Origin: Rhodocyclaceae bacterium
Lineage (GTDB): Bacteria; Pseudomonadota; Gammaproteobacteria; Burkholderiales; Rhodocyclaceae
DNA length: 64,000 nt
Direction of reading: 5' to 3'
Assembly: GCA_026417115.1 (NCBI GenBank)
Contig: JAOADW010000003.1
Location: 1-64,000, forward strand
Positions 1 through 10,067 of the stretch are shown piece after piece. Within the stretch, counting starts at the first letter, position 1; every line of letters begins with the position of its first letter. A program made the translations under genes and the position numbers. The notes beneath the pieces were generated by a model that ran no database searches, had not been told where the DNA came from, and saw only the letters and a list, made by a program, of their open reading frames with translations.

Positions 1-102
1 AGCGTGATCGAACGTAACATGGATATATCCCCCTGATGCGATGCCTCATTCTATGATCGATTGCCACAGGCGAAAAAGCATGGGAGCCTGCCAATTTCAA
101 GT

Positions 103-528
103 TCAAATCAAACGATTCACACAGTCGAGATAGGCATCGCCATCGGGCGTCTTGCCTGCCCGCTGGGCTTTCCAGAGCGTTTCGCCGAGACATTCGAGAA
201 GGTCGTGCAAAGCCGCATGGCGGTCGCCGCCGCGACGCGCAAGCCGCCTACCCAAAGCGGCGCGGATGCCCGGCGGCTGATCGATCGAGAGCTGCTCCTC
301 GATCGCCAAGTGCAACGAAAGGTGGAGAAAGGGGTTGATGACGCCGTCTGCGGGCGTCCAATCGCGCATGAGCGCCTCGGGATCGGAAAGGAGGGCATGG
401 TATTCGGGATGCCAGGCGATGATATCGGCGGCAAGCGCTTCCAAGGGCGAGGCGGGACGATGTTCGAGCCGCTTGCGCCAAGCGCCGATGAAGAACTCTC
501 TGACTTGCGCGCGCGTCGGGGAAAACAT
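103..528 (-). CDS. DUF1841 family protein
   Basis: Protein MFSPTRAQVREFFIGAWRKR...LSLHLAIEEQLSIDQPPGIR matches my recollection of DUF1841; sits downstream of nth. Start set at the internal ATG (528) rather than the longer ORF start. Confidence 0.75.
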   Translation of the reverse strand: MFSPTRAQVREFFIGAWRKRLEHRPASPLEALAADIIAWHPEYHALLSDPEALMRDWTPADGVINPFLHLSLHLAIEEQLSIDQPPGIRAALGRRLARRGGDRHAALHDLLECLGETLWKAQRAGKTPDGDAYLDCVNRLI

Positions 529-536
529 GGAAAGCT

Positions 537-1184
537 TCAAGAGGCGGGTGCGGGAAGCGGCTTTCCTTCCCACGCACATAGATCGGCCACGGGGCACGCC
601 TCACACGCCGGCTTGCGCGCCTTGCAGACGTAGCGCCCATGCAGAATCAACCAGTGATGCGCATGCCGACGATATTTTTGCGGCACGACGCGCATCAGCT
701 TGCGTTCGACGACGCCCACGGTCTTGCCGCGCGCAAGCCCCGTGCGATTGGCGACACGGAAGATGTGTGTGTCGACGGCGATCGTCGGTTCGCCGAAAAG
801 CACGTTGAGAATGACATTTGCCGTCTTGCGGCCAACGCCCGGCAGCGCCTCGAGCGCTGCGCGCTCACGTGGCACTTCGCCGCCGTGCCGCTCTTGGATG
901 AGCCGCGCGAGCTCGGCGAGGCGTTTGGCCTTGGTCTGGTAAAGGCCAAGGCTTTTGATCTGAGCGGCGATCTTTTCGGCGCCTAAGGCCGCCATCTTTT
1001 CGGGCGTCGGGGCAAGCGCGAAGAGGTTGGGGGTGACGCGGTTGACGCTTTTATCGGTCGCTTGCGCCGAGAGGACGACTGCGACGAGCAGCTCGAATGG
1101 CGTGCGGTAGATGAGCTCCGTTTGGGGCGCAGGATTACGCGCCGCAAGCCGGCGAAAGAATTCGGTGACGTCGCGTCTATTCAT
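537..1184 (-). CDS. nth: Endonuclease III
   Basis: HhH-GPD motif (LPGVGRKTANVILNVLFGEPTIAVDTHIFRVANRTGLA) and C-terminal 4Fe-4S cysteines (CKARKPACEACPVADLC). Confidence 0.95.
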   Translation of the reverse strand: MNRRDVTEFFRRLAARNPAPQTELIYRTPFELLVAVVLSAQATDKSVNRVTPNLFALAPTPEKMAALGAEKIAAQIKSLGLYQTKAKRLAELARLIQERHGGEVPRERAALEALPGVGRKTANVILNVLFGEPTIAVDTHIFRVANRTGLARGKTVGVVERKLMRVVPQKYRRHAHHWLILHGRYVCKARKPACEACPVADLCAWEGKPLPAPAS

Positions 1185-1876
1185 GCGCTATGCAAGCGCT
1201 GTGCCAACAGGCGTGCTTTGGCGCGTTCGTTGGCGCGCCAATCGAGCCAGTTGCGCGCGGCGATCAAGAGGCCGAGCACGAAAAATGCGCCAGGGGGCAG
1301 GATGGCGAGCAAAAAGCCAGGGTAGTCTTCCGGCAGGATCTGCAGACCCTGCCAGCCGGGAAGGATCATCTCGACGCCGGAGAACAAGGTTCCCTGGCCC
1401 AAGAGTTCTCGTAGGGCGCCCAGCAGGCCGATCACCCAGACGAAACCTACGCCCATCATCGCGCCGTCGAAGGCCGCAGCCGGCGTGGCGTTCTTGGCGG
1501 CGAACGCCTCCACGCGCGCAAGCACGATGCAATTGGTGACGATCAAGGGGATGAAGATGCCGAGCACGCGATAGAGCTCATGGAGAAAAGCGTTGAAGCA
1601 AAGATCGACGACGGTGACCAATGAAGCGATGATCAAGATGAATATGGGGATGCGGATTTCGTGCGGGATGAAGCCGCGCAAAAGGGCGACCGCGAAATTC
1701 GCGAGCGACATCACGAGGATCGTCGCCAGCCCCAGGCTGATGGCGTTGACGGCGTTGCTGCTCACCGCCAGCAATGGGCAAAGCCCCAGGAGCTGGCCGA
1801 GGATCGGATTCTGCTTCCACAGCGCGTTGTGCGCGATCTCGCGATAGACATGAAGGGACTCGTGGGCGGGGGGCAT
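1181..1876 (-). CDS. rsxE: Electron transport complex subunit RnfE/RsxE
   Basis: NPILGQLLGLCPLLAVSSNAVNAISLG; last gene of the rnfABCDGE order; overlaps nth start. Confidence 0.93.
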   Translation of the reverse strand: MPPAHESLHVYREIAHNALWKQNPILGQLLGLCPLLAVSSNAVNAISLGLATILVMSLANFAVALLRGFIPHEIRIPIFILIIASLVTVVDLCFNAFLHELYRVLGIFIPLIVTNCIVLARVEAFAAKNATPAAAFDGAMMGVGFVWVIGLLGALRELLGQGTLFSGVEMILPGWQGLQILPEDYPGFLLAILPPGAFFVLGLLIAARNWLDWRANERAKARLLAQRLHSA

Positions 1877-1879
1877 CGC

Positions 1880-2578
1880 TTACTCCTTCTCGAAACGTTG
1901 GCCGGCAGGCCAACGATAAAGCGCTTCGGCATGCGCCGTGGCCCATGAAAGCGCCCTTGCGACGGCGTGCGTCACCGCACGCGCGGAAATCGTGGCGCCC
2001 GCACGCGCCTCGAACACCCCGCCGTCTTTTTGCACGCGCCACTGCGAGCGGGGCGGATCGACGAGGCTTTTACCGGAAAACTGTGCAATCCAAGGGCGAT
2101 CCTTGCGGCGATCCTTTTTGATGTCGATGTAGTCGCCGAGTCCGGGCGTTTCTTTGTGCCGAATCACGCGCACGGCGCCGAGTTTCCCATCGGCCTCTAC
2201 GGCAAGGAGCAGGCGAATCTCGCCGGCGTAGCCATCGGGAGCGGCGGCCTCGAAAACGAGCGCGACGGGTTCATCTCTCCTGCGTGCGCGGTAGAGAGAA
2301 GTGGCTTCCGAAATGCCCAGTTCGGGTACTTCCGGCAAGGTGATGGCGTCCTTGAGGAGGTCGTTGTCGTAACGGTCTGAAGGAAGGACTTCGTTGATCA
2401 GGCGGAGTTTTGCTGCCTCGAGGGTGGCTTCGATCGCCGGTTGCGTGAGTCGGTAGGCACCGGCCATCAATGCCGTGAAAGTCACGGTGAAAGCGAGCAG
2501 AATGGCTGCCGTGCGCAGCGAAATGGACCAGGGACCGGGTTCTGGAAGGGTGGGGAGCTTGGGCGTCGTCGTGCTCAT
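1880..2578 (-). CDS. rsxG: Electron transport complex subunit RnfG/RsxG
   Basis: FMN-binding protein with the SGATISARAV-type motif (RAGATISARAVTHAV); start at ATG 2578 overlapping the rnfD stop (ATGA). Confidence 0.9.
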   Translation of the reverse strand: MSTTTPKLPTLPEPGPWSISLRTAAILLAFTVTFTALMAGAYRLTQPAIEATLEAAKLRLINEVLPSDRYDNDLLKDAITLPEVPELGISEATSLYRARRRDEPVALVFEAAAPDGYAGEIRLLLAVEADGKLGAVRVIRHKETPGLGDYIDIKKDRRKDRPWIAQFSGKSLVDPPRSQWRVQKDGGVFEARAGATISARAVTHAVARALSWATAHAEALYRWPAGQRFEKE

Positions 2579-3585
2579 GACTTCTTGCGCCAACCAAAGA
2601 CGCGGGGTTGCGTGGCCATGTCGATCAGCGGTACGCAGAGATTCATCAGCAGCACCGCAAATGCGATGCCATCCGGATAGGCGCCGAAGCTGCGGATGAT
2701 CCATGTGAGCAGCGCGGCGCCCGCCGCATAGATCAGTTTCCCGAGCGGCGTGGCCGCAGAAGAAACCGGATCGGTGAGAATGAAGAAGGCGCCCAGCATA
2801 GCGCCGCCCGTGAAGAGATGAAAACTTGCGCCGACATGGCGTTCAGGATCGAGCCATGAAGCGCCCGTGGCGATGAACGCGAGCGTGGCGAGAAATGCGA
2901 CCGGGATGTGCCACGTGATGACGCGCTGCTGGATGAGCCATAAGCCGCCGAGCAAATACCCCATCGCGATCCATTCCCAGCCGTAGCCGCCGATGTTGCC
3001 GAAACTCGCCTGCGTGCCGAGGAAGCCGGCGATCGTCGCGCGTTGTTCTGGATCGCGCAGAATCGTGCGCAAGGCGTCAAGGGGCGTGGCCATGACAATG
3101 GCGTCAACCTCGCGCGATGGCGCGAATATCGCTGTAAGCATCGGCCAGAAAGCATTGGCGTCCGCCTTCGGCCACTGCGACATCAACTGCGGATAGGCGA
3201 TGATCATCGCGCAGAACGCGACCATGGCGGGATTGAAGGGGTTTTGTCCCAGTCCGCCATAGAGATGTTTGGCGATCACGATGGCGATCGCGACCCCGAG
3301 CACGGTCAGCCACCAGGGGGCAATCGGCGGGAAAGTCAGCGCAACGAGCCAGGCAGTGACGAGGGCGGATCCATCGCCAAGAAAGAGCGCAAGCGGCTTG
3401 CCCCGGATTTTCAACATCAGCGCCTCACAGGCGAGCGCGGTGCAGGAGGCGATCGCGATTTGCACGAGAATCACGGGGCCAAAGAACCACAGATAGGCGA
3501 TGAGGCCGGGTGTGAGCGCGAGGATGACCTTGAGCATGATGCTGCGGACGCTCACGGCAGCGAATACATGTGGCGAGGTCGGCAT
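2575..3585 (-). CDS. rsxD: Electron transport complex subunit RnfD/RsxD
   Basis: Multi-TM RnfD family; FFILTDPVSSAATPLGKLIYAAGAA motif; operon position. Confidence 0.93.
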   Translation of the reverse strand: MPTSPHVFAAVSVRSIMLKVILALTPGLIAYLWFFGPVILVQIAIASCTALACEALMLKIRGKPLALFLGDGSALVTAWLVALTFPPIAPWWLTVLGVAIAIVIAKHLYGGLGQNPFNPAMVAFCAMIIAYPQLMSQWPKADANAFWPMLTAIFAPSREVDAIVMATPLDALRTILRDPEQRATIAGFLGTQASFGNIGGYGWEWIAMGYLLGGLWLIQQRVITWHIPVAFLATLAFIATGASWLDPERHVGASFHLFTGGAMLGAFFILTDPVSSAATPLGKLIYAAGAALLTWIIRSFGAYPDGIAFAVLLMNLCVPLIDMATQPRVFGWRKKS

Positions 3586-5133
3586 CTAGCGGTCCTTTTC
3601 CGTGTTCTGACTCTCGATGCGCGCCTGGGCGGCAGCGATGAGCGCCGCTTGATCGTCTTCCGCGCGCGGCATAGGAGTGCTCGCGGCATTTTCGGCGAGC
3701 GCGAGTTTCGCGCGTGTCTCGGCGGCCTTGGCGGCAAGGCGTGCGGCCTTTTCTTGCTTTTCCCGCTCTTCGCGAAACTTGCGGAATTCATGGCGCGCAC
3801 GGGCGGCGTCGGCGGCGGCCTTCTCGCGCTCGCGCGCGCGAATCTCGCTCTTTGCGTAACGATAGTAGTCGACGAGTGGGATATGGGCCGGGCAGACATA
3901 GGCGCAGCAGCCACATTCGATGCAATCGAACAAATGGTATTCCTGCGCCTTGCCGAAATTTTTCGATTTGGCATACCAATAAAGCTCGTAGGGCGCAAGC
4001 AGCATCGGGCAACTGCGTGCGCATGCGCCGCAGCGGATGCAAGGCATTTCGGGGGGCGGGGGCGGAAATAAGCTCGGCGACATGGCGAGGATGCAGTTGG
4101 TCGCCTTGACGACGGGCGCAGCGCGGGAAGGCAAGGGAAAGCCCATCATCGGCCCGCCCATCACGAGACGATCGGTGTCTGGCTTTTCGCCCGCAAGCGG
4201 CAACAATTGCTCGATCGGCGTGCCGATCAGGGTTTCGAAATTGCCCGCTGCCTCGAAATTACCGGCGAGCGTGACGACGCGCGCGATCAGCGGCTCATCG
4301 TAAAGGATGGCGCGCGCCACCGCATAGGCCGTACCGACGTTGAAACACTGGACGCCGAAGTCTGGCCCCAGCTTGCCATAGGGAATTTCGATGCCAGTGA
4401 GCGCATAGACGAGTTGCTTTTCTCCACCTGCCGGGTAGCGGGTAGGCACGCGCACCACCGCACAGCTGCCGCAGTCGAGCTCTCCTAAGGCGCGTTCCAG
4501 CGCACAGGCGGCTTCCGGTTTGTTGTCTTCGATGCCGAAAAGAAGACGCTTGGCGCCCATGATACGGGCGAGAATGCGTGCGCCCGCCACGATCGTTTCG
4601 GCGCGCTCGCGCATCAAGAGATCATCGCAGGTGATCCAGGGTTCGCACTCCGCGCCATTGATCACGAGCGTGGAGATTTTCGCGCGCGCCTTGACATGGG
4701 TGGGGAAAGCGGCCCCTCCCAAGCCGACGATGCCAGCATCGAGGATGCGCGAAAGCAAGACCTGCGGCGGCGCGTGGTCGGGATCCAGAGGCTCGCGCTC
4801 GCGCCAGAGGTCTTCGCCATCGGCCTCGATGACGATGCAAAGCCCCGGCAAGCCAGAAGGATGGGGCAGCACGTGCGGTGAGATCGCGCTCACCTCTCCC
4901 GAGGTCGGCGCATGCACGGCCACCCCATAGGGACCTTCGGGGCGCGCAATGAGCTCCCCTTTGCGCACCTTGGCGCCGACGCTCACGAGGGGGGTGGCCG
5001 CGCCGGCTGCGCTTTGACGCAAGGGCACAATCAAGCGCGGCGGCAAAGGGGCGATGCGTATCGGCGTACGCGTCGATTCTTCTTTGTGAGCGGCGGGTTT
5101 GACGCCGCCAGGAAAGCGAAGCGGTTCAAGCAT
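3586..5133 (-). CDS. rsxC: Electron transport complex subunit RnfC/RsxC
   Basis: Two 4Fe-4S motifs ([24 protein letters not shown]) and RnfC N-terminal [12 protein letters not shown]; operon position. Confidence 0.95.
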   Translation of the reverse strand: MLEPLRFPGGVKPAAHKEESTRTPIRIAPLPPRLIVPLRQSAAGAATPLVSVGAKVRKGELIARPEGPYGVAVHAPTSGEVSAISPHVLPHPSGLPGLCIVIEADGEDLWREREPLDPDHAPPQVLLSRILDAGIVGLGGAAFPTHVKARAKISTLVINGAECEPWITCDDLLMRERAETIVAGARILARIMGAKRLLFGIEDNKPEAACALERALGELDCGSCAVVRVPTRYPAGGEKQLVYALTGIEIPYGKLGPDFGVQCFNVGTAYAVARAILYDEPLIARVVTLAGNFEAAGNFETLIGTPIEQLLPLAGEKPDTDRLVMGGPMMGFPLPSRAAPVVKATNCILAMSPSLFPPPPPEMPCIRCGACARSCPMLLAPYELYWYAKSKNFGKAQEYHLFDCIECGCCAYVCPAHIPLVDYYRYAKSEIRAREREKAAADAARARHEFRKFREEREKQEKAARLAAKAAETRAKLALAENAASTPMPRAEDDQAALIAAAQARIESQNTEKDR

Positions 5134-5695
5134 GGGAGGCGGTTGGCGAGACAGGCTTGATCTCGATCGTGGGGTATTTCCATTTCCAGGTTTCGATCGT
5201 CTCCGGGATGGGCTCCATGTGAATGCAGTTGACGGGACAAGGCGGGATGCAGAGCTCGCAACCGGTGCATTGGCTGGCGATCACGGTGTGCATCTGTTTG
5301 GCGGCGCCGACGATGGCGTCGACGGGGCAAGCCTGCAAGCACAGCGTGCAGCCGATGCAGAGGTTTTCGTCGATGACGGCGATACTTTTGGGCTTTTCGA
5401 CCCCATGTTCGGCCGAGAGGGGTTTGAATTCACGCCCCAACAAATCGGCGAGTTTGCGGATACCCTCTTCGCCGCCGGGCGGACACTGGTTGATGTCGGC
5501 TTCGCCTTTGGCGATCGCTTCGGCGTAGGGGCGACAGCCGGGATAGCCGCATTGTCCACATTGCGTCTGCGGCAGTAAGGCGTCGATCTTTTCCACCAAC
5601 GGATCGCCTTCGACCTTGAATTTGATCGATGCATAACCCAAGGCGGCGCCGAGGACGAGGGCGCCGAGAGCCATGACCCACAACGCGTCGATCAT
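5126..5695 (-). CDS. rsxB: Electron transport complex subunit RnfB/RsxB
   Basis: [33 protein letters not shown] plus two ferredoxin motifs. Confidence 0.95.
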   Translation of the reverse strand: MIDALWVMALGALVLGAALGYASIKFKVEGDPLVEKIDALLPQTQCGQCGYPGCRPYAEAIAKGEADINQCPPGGEEGIRKLADLLGREFKPLSAEHGVEKPKSIAVIDENLCIGCTLCLQACPVDAIVGAAKQMHTVIASQCTGCELCIPPCPVNCIHMEPIPETIETWKWKYPTIEIKPVSPTASHA

Positions 5696-6280
5696 TTATT
5701 TGTACTTGTCCAAACCAGTAAATCCCATGAAAGCCAGGCTCATGATGCCCGCGGTGATCATGGCGATCGCCGTGCCACGAAAAAAGAGAGGCACGTCGGC
5801 GCCTTCAAGCCGCTCGCGCAGCCCCGCGAAGATCACGAGCGCGAGCGCAAAGCCGAGCGCCGAAGAAAAGCCGAAAACCATCGATTCGAGCAAGTTGTGC
5901 TTGAGGCCGATATTGATCAAGGGCACGCCGAGCACTGCACAGTTGGTCGTGATCAAGGGCAGATAGATGCCCAACACCTGGTGAAGCACGGGGCTTGTTT
6001 TTTGGATCACGAGTTCGGTGAGCTGGACGATTGCAGCGATCGTGACGATGAAGGAAAGTGTGCGCAAATAGAGCAGGTCATAAGGCGCCAAGAGCCATCG
6101 ATCGATCACGTAGCTCGTACCGCACGCCAATGTGAGCACGAACGAAGTGGCAGCGCCCATGCCGAAGGCCGTCTCGAGTTTCTTGGAGACGCCCATGAAC
6201 GGGCAAAGGCCAAGAATGCGCACGAACACGACGTTATTGACGAGAACGGCGCCGACGATGATGAAGAAATACTCGCTCAT
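5696..6280 (-). CDS. rsxA: Electron transport complex subunit RnfA/RsxA
   Basis: [34 protein letters not shown]; first gene of the rnf operon. Confidence 0.95.
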   Translation of the reverse strand: MSEYFFIIVGAVLVNNVVFVRILGLCPFMGVSKKLETAFGMGAATSFVLTLACGTSYVIDRWLLAPYDLLYLRTLSFIVTIAAIVQLTELVIQKTSPVLHQVLGIYLPLITTNCAVLGVPLINIGLKHNLLESMVFGFSSALGFALALVIFAGLRERLEGADVPLFFRGTAIAMITAGIMSLAFMGFTGLDKYK

Positions 6281-6286
6281 GGATCG

Positions 6287-6310
6287 AAAAATGGCCGCAG
6301 AAAGCGGCCC
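6287..6310 (-). promoter_or_regulatory. Terminator-like hairpin with U-tract immediately upstream of rnfA
   Basis: On the minus strand GGCCGC-TTTCT-GCGGCC followed by ATTTTTC, ending about 6 nt before the rnfA ATG (6280). Confidence 0.6.
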
Positions 6311-6318
6311 AATGAAAA

Positions 6319-6348
6319 ATTATCGCGCGAAGAGCCTCTTTTCGACAA
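6319..6348 (-). promoter_or_regulatory. Candidate sigma70 promoter for rnfA
   Basis: Minus-strand TTGTCG - 18 bp - GATAAT between ppk stop and rnfA. Confidence 0.4.
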
Positions 6349-6365
6349 CCCTGATGGGAGTGGCA

Positions 6366-8438
6366 TTATTCGCCGGCCAACTCGGTGAGCAAGAGCTCTT
6401 GCGAGCACGTGCGGACGCGTCGCGTGGGTTTGATGCGATAGCTGCCGTCCGCTTCCATGTCCCAGGCCTGGCAGTTGTCGGCGAGATAGACCTTTAGCCC
6501 TTCACGGATCACGCGCCGTTTGAGTTTGGCGTCGAGGAGCGGAAACGCCACTTCGATGCGCCGGAAAAAGTTGCGTTCCATCCAGTCGGCGCTCGCGAGA
6601 TAGACGCGTTCTTCGCCATCGGCGTAAAAATAATAAACGCGATGATGTTCGAGAAAACGGCCGACGATCGAGCGTACGCGGATGTTTTCCGACAGCCCCG
6701 CCACCCCTGGGCGCAAGCAGCAGACGCCGCGCACGATGAGATCGATCTCGACGCCGGCTTGTGAGGCCGCATAGAGCGCTTCGATGATTTCGGCTTCGAT
6801 CAGCGCGTTCATCTTGGCGATGATGCGCGCTTTGCGGCCTGCACGCGCCGCCTCGGTCTCATCATGGATTGCGGCGAGTAGATTTTCATGCAATGTGAAT
6901 GGCGCTAGCCACAGGTGCTGAAGGTCGCTGGCGCGGCCTAGCCCCGTGAGCTGCTTGAAGACTTCGCCGACGTCATGGGTCATGCCCTCGTGGCAGGTGA
7001 GCAAACCGAAGTCGGTATAAAGGCGGCTCGTGCGGGGATGGTAATTGCCGGTGCCAAGGTGAGCATACCGGCGATAACCATGGTCCTCGCGGCGCAACAC
7101 GAGCATCATCTTGGCGTGAGTCTTGTAGCCGAACACGCCATAGACGACATGCGCGCCGACTTCTTCGAGGCGTGCGGCGATGGAAAGGTTCGCTTCTTCG
7201 TCGAAGCGCGCCATCAATTCGACGACGACCGTGACTTCCTTTCCCTTCTGGGCGGCGCGTAACAAATGCTCCATCAGCACCGAATCGGTGCCCGTGCGAT
7301 AAACGGTCATTTTGATCGCGACGACCTGGGGGTCGTCGGTGGCTTGGCGCAAAAGCTCGATGACAGGCGAGAACGATTGATAGGGGTGGTGCAACAAGAT
7401 GTCGCCTGCGCGGATGGCCGCGAAGATGTCGTAGCGTCCGGAAAGCGCCTTCGGCAGGCCCGGTTGGAACGGCTTGAATTTCAGATCGGGACGGTCTACG
7501 CGATCGGGCACCGAAATCAGGCGCACGAGATTGACGATGCCCGGCACGCGGTAGAGATCCTCCGGCCCAAGGCCGAATTGCTGGAGCAAGAATTCGGACA
7601 TCTGTTCGGAACAGTTGTCGGCCACCTCGAGCCGCACCGCATCGCCGAAATGACGCTGCGGCAGCTCGCCCTGGAGGGCTTGGCGTAAGTTCTTGACCTC
7701 TTCGTCATCGACGAAGAGGTCGGAGTTGCGTGTGACGCGAAATTGGTAACAGCCTTGCACCTGCATGCCGGCGAAGAGTTCGCCGACATGTCGGTGCATG
7801 ATCGAGGAAAGAAAGACGAAGCCATACTCGACGCCCGCAAGTTCGCGCGGCAGCTGGATCACGCGAGGCAATGCGCGCGGGGCTTGCACGATGGCGGCGC
7901 CAGAGCTGCGGCCGAAAGCGTCCTTGCCGGAAAGCTCGACGGCGAAATTGAGGCTTTTGTTGAGCACGCGCGGAAACGGATGCGCAGGATCCAGGCCGAT
8001 CGGGGTGAGCACGGGCATCACCTCGCGCCGGAAATAATCTTCGATCCATGCCTGCTGGGCTTCTGACCATTCGGAGCGCTTGAAAAAACAAATGCCCTCC
8101 GCGCGCAAGGCGGGCAAGATCTCTTCGTTGAGCAGGCGATATTGCTCTTCGATGAGTCGATGCGCTTCTTTCGTGACGCGCCGGAAGACCTCGGCGGCCG
8201 AGAGTCGGTCGGAGCCGACCGTCTGCGCGCCCAGCTTGATTTGCTCTTTGAGCCCGGCGACGCGGATTTCGAAAAATTCGTCGAGATTGGAAGAAACGAT
8301 GCAGAGAAAGCGCAGCCGCTCCAACAGGGGCACGCGCACATCCGCAGCCTGCGCGAGCACGCGCCGGTTGAAAGCAAGCAACGAAAGCTCGCGGTTCAAA
8401 AAGTGCTCTGGCGGAAAGTGATGCGCAAGCGACGGCAT
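6366..8438 (-). CDS. ppk1: Polyphosphate kinase 1
   Basis: NRELSLLAFNRRVLAQA, HPYQSFSPVIELLRQA and KTHAKMMLVLRRE (catalytic His region). Confidence 0.97.
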   Translation of the reverse strand: MPSLAHHFPPEHFLNRELSLLAFNRRVLAQAADVRVPLLERLRFLCIVSSNLDEFFEIRVAGLKEQIKLGAQTVGSDRLSAAEVFRRVTKEAHRLIEEQYRLLNEEILPALRAEGICFFKRSEWSEAQQAWIEDYFRREVMPVLTPIGLDPAHPFPRVLNKSLNFAVELSGKDAFGRSSGAAIVQAPRALPRVIQLPRELAGVEYGFVFLSSIMHRHVGELFAGMQVQGCYQFRVTRNSDLFVDDEEVKNLRQALQGELPQRHFGDAVRLEVADNCSEQMSEFLLQQFGLGPEDLYRVPGIVNLVRLISVPDRVDRPDLKFKPFQPGLPKALSGRYDIFAAIRAGDILLHHPYQSFSPVIELLRQATDDPQVVAIKMTVYRTGTDSVLMEHLLRAAQKGKEVTVVVELMARFDEEANLSIAARLEEVGAHVVYGVFGYKTHAKMMLVLRREDHGYRRYAHLGTGNYHPRTSRLYTDFGLLTCHEGMTHDVGEVFKQLTGLGRASDLQHLWLAPFTLHENLLAAIHDETEAARAGRKARIIAKMNALIEAEIIEALYAASQAGVEIDLIVRGVCCLRPGVAGLSENIRVRSIVGRFLEHHRVYYFYADGEERVYLASADWMERNFFRRIEVAFPLLDAKLKRRVIREGLKVYLADNCQAWDMEADGSYRIKPTRRVRTCSQELLLTELAGE

Positions 8439-8579
8439 GGATAATTGGCGTATCTTACGACCCTAGCGAATCATTAGTGAATCATAACGGCTTTCGCCGC
8501 TCATGGCGACACGCTTGGACTTGCCGACATGAGGGTTTGGCCTCCCTTTCGTCTCCTCTAGCGACCTCACGCAGCAACG

Positions 8580-10067
8580 ATGGATACGCTCGCCGCCGTC
8601 GATCTCGGCTCCAACAGCTTTCGCTTGCAAGTCGGTCGTGTGATTGGCGACCAGATTTATCCATTGGATGGCCTGCGGGAACCCGTTCGCCTCGCCGCAG
8701 GCCTCGATGCCGAAAAACGCCTCGATGCCGCTGCGCAGGAACGGGCGCTGGCAGCGCTGGCTCGTTTTGCTGAACGCTTGCGCGGCTTCGCGCCGGAGGC
8801 CGTGCGCGCCGTCGGAACCAATGCCCTGCGGGTCGCCAAGAATGCCGCCGAATTCCTCGGCCGCGCCGAGAGCGTGCTGGGGTTTCCCATCGAAGTCATT
8901 TCCGGTTTGGAAGAGGCGCGGCTCATTTATCTCGGCGTGGCCCATACGCTTCCCCACCGTCGGCGCCGGCGACTCGTCGTGGACATCGGTGGGGGGTCGA
9001 CCGAATTCATCATCGGCCAAGGTTTCGAGCCCAAGGCCTTGGAATCGCTCTACATGGGCTGCGTCAGCTATAGCATGCGTTTTTTCCCCGGTGGCGAGAT
9101 CGACAAGAAATCGATGCGCGAAGCAATCCTCGCGGCGCGCCGCGAGATCGAGGCGATCGCAGAAAACTTCCATGCCTTGGGATGGGAGGAAGCGATCGGA
9201 TCGGCGGGAAGCATTCGCGCGATACGCGACATCCTCGAAGAGACGGGTTGGAGTCCTGCTGGGACGATTACGGCGGAAGGGCTTGCGCGCTTGAAAAATC
9301 AACTTCTGCGCGCTGGCCGAGTCGAGCGCGCCTTGCTGCCTGCCCTGCGACCCGACCGCGCCCTTGTGTTGCCGGGAGGGGTTGCCATTCTGACGGCGAT
9401 TTTCGAAGGCCTCGGCATCGAGACGATGGGCTATGGCAGCGGCGGGCTGCGGCTGGGAGTGCTTTATGATCTCTTGGGCCGGTATCACCACGAGGACATG
9501 CGCGAGGCTACGGTCGCGCGTTATCAGAAGCGTTATGAAGTCGACCGTCGCCAGGCCGAGCGCGTGCGCGAGACGGCGCTCGCCCTCTATCGCCAACTCT
9601 ATCCGCACGTCGTGCTAGAAGAGGACATCGACGCCCAATACCTATCCTGGGCGGCTTCCCTACACGAAATCGGTATCTCGATCGCGCATTCGAGCTATCA
9701 CAAGCATGGCGCGTATATTCTCGCCCATGCGGACATGCCGGGCTTTTCCAAACGCGATCAATTGCGTCTTTCACAGCTCGTTTTGGCGCATCGGGGAAAG
9801 CTCGAAAGGGTCGACCTGCCCCCGACTGCGAAAGAATGGGATACGATTTTCTGCCTACGACTTGCCGCGTTGCTCCATCGCGCCCGCGTTGATGCGCCCA
9901 TGCCGCCTTTGACGGTGCATCGGCGCGATCATGGCTTCGTCGTCGAAATCGACCGGTCTTGGCTTACGCATGCGCCATTGACCGCCGCCAATCTCGAGGA
10001 GGAGCGGGGACATTGGCGGCTCGTGGGACTGGAGTTGAAGATTCGCACGCATCGTGAGCAGGAATGA
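8580..10067 (+). CDS. ppx: Exopolyphosphatase (Ppx/GppA family)
   Basis: MDTLAAVDLGSNSFRLQVGRV, VVDIGGGSTEFIIG; divergent to ppk1. Confidence 0.95.
   Translation: MDTLAAVDLGSNSFRLQVGRVIGDQIYPLDGLREPVRLAAGLDAEKRLDAAAQERALAALARFAERLRGFAPEAVRAVGTNALRVAKNAAEFLGRAESVLGFPIEVISGLEEARLIYLGVAHTLPHRRRRRLVVDIGGGSTEFIIGQGFEPKALESLYMGCVSYSMRFFPGGEIDKKSMREAILAARREIEAIAENFHALGWEEAIGSAGSIRAIRDILEETGWSPAGTITAEGLARLKNQLLRAGRVERALLPALRPDRALVLPGGVAILTAIFEGLGIETMGYGSGGLRLGVLYDLLGRYHHEDMREATVARYQKRYEVDRRQAERVRETALALYRQLYPHVVLEEDIDAQYLSWAASLHEIGISIAHSSYHKHGAYILAHADMPGFSKRDQLRLSQLVLAHRGKLERVDLPPTAKEWDTIFCLRLAALLHRARVDAPMPPLTVHRRDHGFVVEIDRSWLTHAPLTAANLEEERGHWRLVGLELKIRTHREQE

Noticed and set aside
3043-4071. 342-aa plus-strand ORF across rnfD/rnfC
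   Set aside because: Opposite well-supported rnf genes; no recognisable motifs.
537-6280. rnfABCDGE-nth cluster as a novel electron-transfer system
   Set aside because: Standard Rnf/Rsx gene order with nth, as in many proteobacteria; nothing unusual in the subunits beyond the rnfA leader noted separately.
8463-9608. 381-aa minus-strand ORF antisense to ppx
   Set aside because: Lies opposite a confident ppx gene; His/Arg/Gly-rich composition typical of antisense reading in high-GC DNA; no recognisable domain.
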